Shown piece by piece: positions 57,001 to 64,000 of a DNA stretch of 64,000 nucleotides. Position numbers and translations under genes: made by a program. Source of the stretch: Hyalella azteca (taxonomy: Eukaryota; Arthropoda; Malacostraca; Amphipoda; Hyalellidae); NCBI RefSeq assembly GCF_000764305.2, contig NW_025931701.1, positions 248,001 through 312,000 of the forward strand, given 5' to 3'. The notes under the pieces were generated by a model. That model was not told the origin of the DNA. It did not search any database and worked only from the letters and a program-made list of their open reading frames with translations. Numbering within the stretch: position 1 is the first letter of the stretch; every line of letters starts with the position of its first letter.

Positions 57001-59068
57001 GACTGCTGCTGACGCTATCACTGCAGAGGAAAAGACGTTCGAGAAGACGACGAGCCTCGTAAAAAGCACGCCAGTTATCATATGTGTGAAGATATTTTCA
57101 TATAAGTGATGACAGAGACACACTGGATGGAGGGCCTCTGTAACGAACCACATCTCCTGATTTTCCCGATAAAAATCGGTCCACCCTCGACATCAACCAG
57201 CCCAGGTGCAACATCGAACGTCGACTCATACATGGAAAATAAGTAGATAAAATAGGAAATACGTCAGCTGAGGAAAGAATGTGGCATAGAATATTAGTTT
57301 TTATTAATGCCCACATTACTAGTTCAAAATTGACGGATCCCTTCTGGTTAGCAAGGTAAGAAGTAAGATGACAAGGAGGAACGCGTTATAGCAGAAATTG
57401 GGTTCTAGGTGGATAAAAATAATTTGAATTTCCATTGAATTGTCTAAAATGCACAATTAATACTTTTTCGCTAGGATGTATAAAATAGTTAACCGAAATT
57501 AAAACCGAGCGCGAGTGAAAATTTGAATGCTTTGCTTCCGCTCACTTCCCGTCGACAAATTCTCTACTCGTCATCAGAGTTGCAAGCTGAGATTTAATGC
57601 TTAAAGTAAAATTAGAAGCGTATATCTAAGTTTATCAGAAGAATAAGCCTCAATAGAGTTAAAGATCTCAGGAAGTAACTGACTGGAACATTTGTAGTTT
57701 ATTTTACACTGGTTCCATGCACTATCTCTGCTCCAGCATCAATAAACGCAAGGGGGCTTGTAAAATAGTGAATATTTCTCTTACTAACGGTAGAATGGAT
57801 AAGTGTTTTTTTACCCATTTGGATTTTATGATCACTTATTTTTAACAAAACAAAGATTGTTACAATTTTTGATGAATTGTTAACGATCTACAAATTATTT
57901 TCATTGAAGTACGATCCAACCAGTTCAAAAAATTATAATTTCCATCAATCACTCGACCAATCGACTAAAACTTCAGTTGCACAATTAGACCATAAAACTT
58001 AAGCCACAAATACTTCCTTGATTTTACAAGTTTCTTGATTTTACCATCGTTTTCGGCGAGAAACGTAATTTTACGACATGTAAACAAATCGTGTTAGGCG
58101 AGACGCGATACGACGAGTCTCACGAGACCAACGCACGTCGGTGATGCAGAGAGCGGCAGCACTAAAGCACGCACAAGTTCTAACACAATATTCACTCTAA
58201 TCATTTCCTTATCAATAAGTTAGTGAACGAAGCCGTCCGCATAACATTTCCGTCACATTAGTGATGTTATCATAGATCGCCCAACAGTTCACAGATAAAT
58301 TTGAGATAAGCCTCCCACGACACCAAATCTGTCAGTCATATCTCTAGTAATTGAGGGATGTAATTCTTTATCAAGTATGTACAAGACCGAATAAGATGGA
58401 CTGGCTCCTGTATCAAGTCACATCCCCGCATACAACCAAGCTTCCTGTCAACATTAATGAAACAGTTTTTCTTTGTTATGCGATTACTTCAGCACCAGCG
58501 CAGGATTAACAGCGCTCTGAAAGTTATGGGCAAAAAATAATTCATGGTTCTTGCGAGCATTTCTTGATGGATAACGTAAATCAGAGGGTTGATATTATTT
58601 GTAATATTATTAGTAATAATTATGATAGTAATACAAGCACTATTTTACACGTGTACGAACGAACATGGGTGATTCCTTCAGTAATTCGCAGCCAGTAATA
58701 ATACAGTACCTTTATCGATATCGTACGATTAATATTACCAATTACATTAATAGCTTTGTACGAGACATTTGTAGTGCATGTGTCACTTCTAACTGTACGG
58801 TCAGTACGACTGACCATCACTAGTCTACATTAATTGCCATAGTTCACAGTTTTACGATCAGTAAGTTCATTAGAACATCTTTCGCACACAGCGGATTGTT
58901 CACAAAGTTGAATGTGTTCAAGAAACTCCACTCATTTCAACCGTATCCAGCAATATAGTCATTCGAGTGAATAATAGCTGCAAAGGCATTAGTAAGTTAG
59001 AGAAGAAGCAAACCTTTGATTCAAAAGAAGGTTGCAACGCCCTCGCACATTCACTATTGCAGTGCCAG

Positions 59069-59114
59069 AAATTTATCCAGAACATCGCGACGCCGCTATG
59101 TTCTGGATAAATTT
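59069..59114. repeat. Perfect short hairpin, 17-bp arms
   Basis: AAATTTATCCAGAACAT (59069-59085) and its exact reverse complement (59098-59114) flank a 12-base GC-rich loop. It is too short to be a typical microRNA precursor. Confidence 0.9.
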
Positions 59115-60619
59115 GTTTAATTTTTGAATCAATGTTAATTAAGTTCTGAAGTCTAAATATCTAGTCGTCACATGCACATTTAAGTCAGTAATGTTCAGGC
59201 TATTTCACCGTCCATTTTCAATGGTGATCATAGTTCGTAGTACTCTCAAGCTTAACTCTTTGTCTAGCAAGGAAAAACGCTTCAACATATGAATAAACTA
59301 TTAATATACACATTCAACTACATAAACACAATTAAACCAGATAACAGTTGGAATATTACTCATAACAAAATGTTTTTAATCAACACAAGTTCTTATCAAT
59401 GACCGGTAACCAAGCAGGTAACCCGCATGCTGCTAGTGGTCGTGGCTCAAGACAACTGTAACCTGTAAGCAGCAAGTCAAATTAAGAAGTACGGGACTAT
59501 ACGTCCATTTCCCAGCAATGGAATAGAAATAAAAACTGCATCGAATGAATGACGCAACAAATGATTGCGATGAATACACCATTGGGTAGCTTAAATGGAA
59601 AAGATTGATGATTGAGTTACACCAGCAGCTTTGCGAGGTTGAATGTTTATAGTTGCTTGCGACGGAATGAGACTACAAAGGGAGTGACAGACTCACTTGT
59701 ACGAAGATATAACAGACGTGACGAAGAGGCGAGGAAAGCGAAAGTAGTTCGGGTTTCTTGAGAAATGGCGTTGTTGCAACTGGAATTAACAATGGAAGCA
59801 GCAGAATAAGCATCGTAGGATTGTCCATTCCGTGCCCATCGGATGAATGAAAATGTGTACGGAACAAAATCTTGCACAAATACAACAACAAAAATTCAAT
59901 ATGAAAGACATCGATTCAATGCCAATCTACAGGCAATGACGTTAAATGTAGAATTAAAACCAACGCCACATTCCATCTATGGTCTGATTATGCAGGAAAA
60001 TAAACAATAGCATAAAATGATATTTGAAAGCGAGTTCCGTAGGAACACAAGCTCAGGAAAAATAATGTGTAAAGAGTTTATCTCAATGGAGGCTGTGTTA
60101 TTTGTGCGATCAATTTATTCAGCATATTTGAATAAATTCCAAATTTGGATAAGAAAGCTTATTTCTTCAAGACTCCACCCAACTCATCGAAAAAAAGCCA
60201 TAGCACAGAAACTCCATTAATAAACGAGGTAATGAGTACAAAAAATTCACGTAGTTTAAAGATGAAGCATGCACACATCAGCAACATCTTCGGAGTTTCG
60301 CATTGGGACGACAGTTTCGAATCTTGCTTAAACTTACGATATCAATCATGGTAGATTTTACAACCCAAACCACGGCTATGTACATTAAATACACCGAAGC
60401 ACACTCTAAAATATATTTATATGCACGTAGTAAGCTATATAACGTTATACATTCGTAATGTTAAGACTAACATTCATATGAAACAAATTTTCAGTATAAA
60501 AATACGAGCCAATTTACGTATGTAATATCATTTTTGTGTTCTAATACGAGTCCCTCGCTGCTACAAAACAATTGTCGAATGGGTCAATAGCTAAGGCATT
60601 TCAGTCGTACTCAAGACAC

Positions 60620-60640
60620 CGATCGCTGACTCAGCGATCG
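60620..60640. promoter_or_regulatory. Perfect palindrome around a Maf/AP-1 type site
   Basis: CGATCGCTGA, C, TCAGCGATCG is a 21-bp palindrome. Its core GCTGACTCAGC matches the Maf recognition element (TGCTGACTCAGCA) except at the two outer bases, and TGACTCA is the AP-1 site. Function is inference. Confidence 0.5.
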
Positions 60641-62999
60641 CAACACAACTTCAGTGGCAGGACTACAAATGTTTACACGAATGTTTTTATTTATAACAAC
60701 GATAACGCACTCGAGTCGCACTAATTACAGAGTAAATAATGACGAATAACACCAACACAGGACGCCAATGTTACATTCAAGCTCATAATTTAAACATAAT
60801 CCAAGAATATCGTGCCACCTTAGCAGGTCTAAGCAGAGAATATGTTAACTAAAAATTTACCTTCAAACGAAGCACTTTATCGGAAATCACGTGACATGAG
60901 CTCATTATTTGTACTGAAATGATGACATATAACGAATTTTTACAATCGGAGATATTTAAGATCAGTTCCACATTCTATGTAATGGAATTATGTTTCTGGA
61001 TTTTAGTCTAGAATATTTCGAATATCAATAAACGTGCTAAATTCAGCCCACAGTCAGCCAGGTGATGATTTCAATCATTGGATTCAACTCTTTATGAGTT
61101 TATTAATTTAATCTTTTTAAGTATAAATAATGACTCCATTATATAAACGCTTCAAGCCAATAAGATTATTTAACCCAACGTACTATCCGCATTAAAAAAG
61201 TATTTTTAATTCAGATTTTTTAATCGAGTTCCGGGCAGCTGTACACAGCAAATGAAAGTAGCCATAAGTAGACAAGCTATATTGGGGCCAAAGCTACTCG
61301 GCCAACATTGTCTTGAATTTCCAGTAATGGAACCCGTAAAAATGTCATAGTCTGAAGACTTATTTCGTAAATGAACATAGCAAGAAAGACAATGTTTAAC
61401 TGCAGAATTTAAGCCTCGTTAACTTGATTGAGAGATAATATTTAATCTCTCACTGTAACGAACATGATACTCGCGTGAAAATTGTGTGGTCACAAAGTTC
61501 AAAGAAGGAAAAAATATGTTTCAACAGATCTAAAACAGATTAGAGAATGCATGAGCCATCAAAATTTACGAGCACATCGTTAGAGAAACAATCTCAAGTT
61601 TCAAGACTAATTGGCTAAATGCCAAAAACATACGAGAAATTGATCCACTCGAGAGTTTAAGATCGACTTCGAACTGAAAGTGAAGAAATCAGCGAGGTAA
61701 TTTGTGGGCGCACGCATGGAGCTACTGAGGCTCGTAAGGCGTTCTCCCTGAGACGAAGCAACTCCAACAGAAGACTAGAAGGAAATTGTACTGACGACGG
61801 AACAGGCAACATGGCGCTCTACTTGTCGTTGCCATGCAAAATTAGACGGGTGCACACAACTAAACAAGCATTCACGGTTAGGACAAACTACTAATTGCCA
61901 CAGTAGGTGTCAAACAATAACTTTTGTGTCATGAATCAATAATAAGTATGCTGAGGTTGCTTGACATAGTTTATGGATAACTAGGCTTATGGCGTTAATT
62001 TAGGAAGATCATTAAAATTCAGAAGGTACAGCACAAGGCCATGAGATAGGAACACAACGCTTCCCTCATCACTGCCTGTAAAAGTTAAGAACGCACCAAT
62101 TCAATTGCACGATAGTACGCTAGCTTCTGTTCTCCCTTGGTTATATCGGTACCGAAACAGCGAGGTGTGTGACTCAATTTCAACCAGTTTATAGAAGACA
62201 AATGAAACTTCTACAATCCGAGGGATTGTGAACAGAAGGATTTCTGGATCCGTGCATGCGAAGACGAGAAGGAACAGTAATGATGAGAATAAGAACAGAC
62301 GTCTTTGCTTGGTCAGCCCAGTTGATGCACTTCTGGAGTTCATATTGGAACTTCGCCGGACGAAGAAATCACGAGTGACGATATGTGTTAACATTGCTAT
62401 GCTTTTCATCCAACGACGCATATATTATAACCGATTTCCATGACCACCCGGTAACTTATAATTAAATTAGTAAACATCAATCCGCTGTCAAAAAGGAAGA
62501 ATTGGACATGTAGTCGAGGAGTAAATTTGACAGGTGAGCGCAAGAGCCGAGGGCACGACGTGACAGAGTTCGTTGAGATGACAAACGAAAGTGCAATATC
62601 GAATAACTCAGGCATAAAAAAGAATAATAATCTAAATTCTGCCACTAGATCCTTTACGTAGCAAACAGTTGCAAGACGCCTTCAGTTTGCAAACAGAGTA
62701 GGACATATATAGAAGTCTGACCTGAGATCGAGGTTAATGTCAATTTTTATTTAAAAATCAAGGGTATACGTGGCTTTGAGATTCATTTTTAGTGCTGCAG
62801 CTCGAAGGGATAAGAACCTGCTTGAAAATTTATGCGCTGAATTCAGTCAATAAAAAAACAAGTAACAAGCAGAAGGACTGAAGCGATCATCCGAGAGTTT
62901 AAAAACGATGTAAGTTGTCATCTACGAGGCTGAATTGAAGCCTGAAGATGTCACGTAGCAGAGGTGGATGCCACTAGCAAAAGGAGAGCGAGAGCTCAC

Positions 63000-63036
63000 C
63001 GCTGTTTCTCCACTGCGTCACGGCGTTGTTCTTGAT
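63000..63036 (-). CDS. Candidate 37-base internal exon of an unidentified minus-strand gene
   Basis: On the minus strand the sequence reads GTTTTGAGCAG|ATCAAG and ends CAGCG|GTGAGC, a good acceptor and a consensus donor around a GC-rich block in AT-rich DNA. Two frames are open: IKNNAVTQWRNS, or QEQRRDAVEKQR, the latter helical and charged. I recognise neither. It could also be a non-coding exon or chance. Confidence 0.35.
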
Positions 63037-64000
63037 CTGCTCAAAACAATTCCATATTGAATCAAACGATCATTACAAAACTAGAGTACATGTATGCAGA
63101 AGACATTAGGCTGTACTGAAGAATCTTTAAATCAAATTCCTTCTATTTACTAAATGGAAACCAAATTGATAATTTATACCTTAGGCCAAGAAGGAAATCA
63201 TGAGCCAAAAAACAGAAAAAATTCAGGCTTTTGGCTCCTTACATCACAATGACACCATCACAATAGCATTATTTTAATATCAGGATGTCAGAAGGTAGGG
63301 CAGAAAAGAAGGTGCAGCACTCAGCGGATACTGGCAAATTCGTCCACTGTACCGTCAATACCAGACAAATTCAAGAGAAATTTTTCTAGCTAATATTATT
63401 GGGCATCAACTGAAACTCGACCAAATAACGACAGCCAAATTAAAATTTTTAAAGAAAACCTATGTAAAAAAGGGTCACAAAATAGTTAACCCTGTTTGGG
63501 AAATAAGCTCTGTCTAATGACAAAAAAATTTTTGGCCAGGTTTGTGGATGTAGGCAGGTAACCTCAAGTAATAGGCAACTTTTGAGACATACTAGGCATT
63601 CCTACCTGCTACCATCACTGCCTGACATGTATTCTAAAATGGGGTAACAAAGGACTGGACATGGGGTAAGACCGGACCACTAAATGATCCTGTTTTACCC
63701 CCACAAGCGATCCTATCTTACCCCACAAATGGTCCTCTATTACCCTACAGTTTATCAAAAATAGTTTTTAAATGAATTCCTATATTATTGTGCAGTACAT
63801 GGATTATTTGGTTAAAATTTTTATCTTTTGCTCAAACTTCATTATAACTTGTTAGCTTTTTTAATTAGAGAAATTTAGTGCACTATTTTAAATTGCATCA
63901 AAGGTATATATATAGAAAATAGGGATGTTTATTCCCATTAGTGAGCAGCAGAACTATGTGCAAGATTGGCTGGGGGAAAAATCATTTTGTGAAACATGAA
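63037..64000. other. Right flank
   Basis: AT-rich DNA with the GGGGTAA inverted tandem array at about 63639-63748. No gene found. Confidence 0.5.
63639..63748. repeat. Inverted tandem array of 22-bp GGGGTAA units
   Basis: Two units carry GGGGTAA on the plus strand (ATGGGGTAACAAAGGACTGG, then ATGGGGTAAGACCGGACC). Three follow in the opposite sense (63682-63704, 63705-63726, 63727-63748), such as AAGCGATCCTATCTTACCCC. Spacing is 22-23 bases. Confidence 0.85.

Larger units (their letters stand above)
46761..62999. other. Region upstream of RAB9 with no assembled gene
   Basis: Besides the repeats listed separately, this is mostly AT-rich DNA. GC-richer blocks at 51120-51620, 52700-53720 and 61680-61860 have open frames but no recognised domain. 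RAB9 promoter and 5' UTR exons, or introns of a gene extending past the right end, may lie here. Confidence 0.4.

Noticed and set aside
61801..61880. An ATG in good context (CAACATGG) opening a short frame M-A-L-Y-L-S-L-P-C
   Set aside because: Only about 30 codons, with no supported splice partner and no recognised protein.
1..64000. tRNA, rRNA, CRISPR, operons and LTR retrotransposons
   Set aside because: No tRNA- or rRNA-like sequence or matching long direct terminal repeats were seen, and CRISPR arrays and operons do not fit this split-gene animal DNA. Short tandem arrays are minisatellites without spacers.

Overview
The window looks like nuclear DNA of an animal with AT-rich, intron-rich genes. 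Every assigned intron is GT-AG, introns run from about 0.3 to 4.3 kb, and protein-coding sequence is a small fraction of the 64 kb. All three genes found have orthologues throughout animals. The nuclear receptor belongs to the TR2/TR4 (NR2C, Hr78) group. An arthropod, possibly a crustacean, fits the intron-rich genes and heavy load of short DNA transposons, but the sequence does not prove the lineage.

Layout. From about 2 kb to 23.2 kb on the plus strand lies a TR2/TR4-type nuclear receptor. Nine coding exons (8412-23152) join in one continuous frame, and a tenth, ten-base start exon near 2.35 kb is proposed. From 23.2 to 29.3 kb is intergenic DNA. From 29324 to 38676 on the plus strand is a complete SEC62 gene of eight exons encoding 398 residues. 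It meets a complete RAB9 gene on the minus strand head-on (start codon at 46760, stop at 42174; five exons, 211 residues). From 46.8 to 63.0 kb no protein-coding gene could be assembled. That stretch is mostly repeats, with one 37-base candidate exon on the minus strand at the far right.

Mobile and repetitive DNA. At least four short DNA-transposon-like elements can be delimited. One is a 918-bp hAT-like element with an exact 8-bp target duplication (30088-31005). One is a 227-bp element with 24-bp perfect terminal inverted repeats, inserted at a TA inside a related copy (50151-50377); its empty site is also present in the window. One is a 261-bp near-perfect hairpin flanked by an 8-bp duplication (50787-51047). 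One is a foldback in a nuclear-receptor intron (19064-19332). A dispersed family rich in the word GGGGTAA/TTACCCC occupies much of 29.9-30.1, 47.0-50.5 and 63.6-63.75 kb. Several minisatellites occur, three of them lying against splice sites of SEC62; one has copied the 3' end of an exon together with its splice donor.

The three genes share no evident pathway. The receptor is a transcription factor, SEC62 acts in ER protein translocation, and RAB9 acts in late-endosome-to-Golgi traffic. SEC62 and RAB9 are convergent and may share their 3' flank, where polyadenylation signals for both strands lie within 17 bp.
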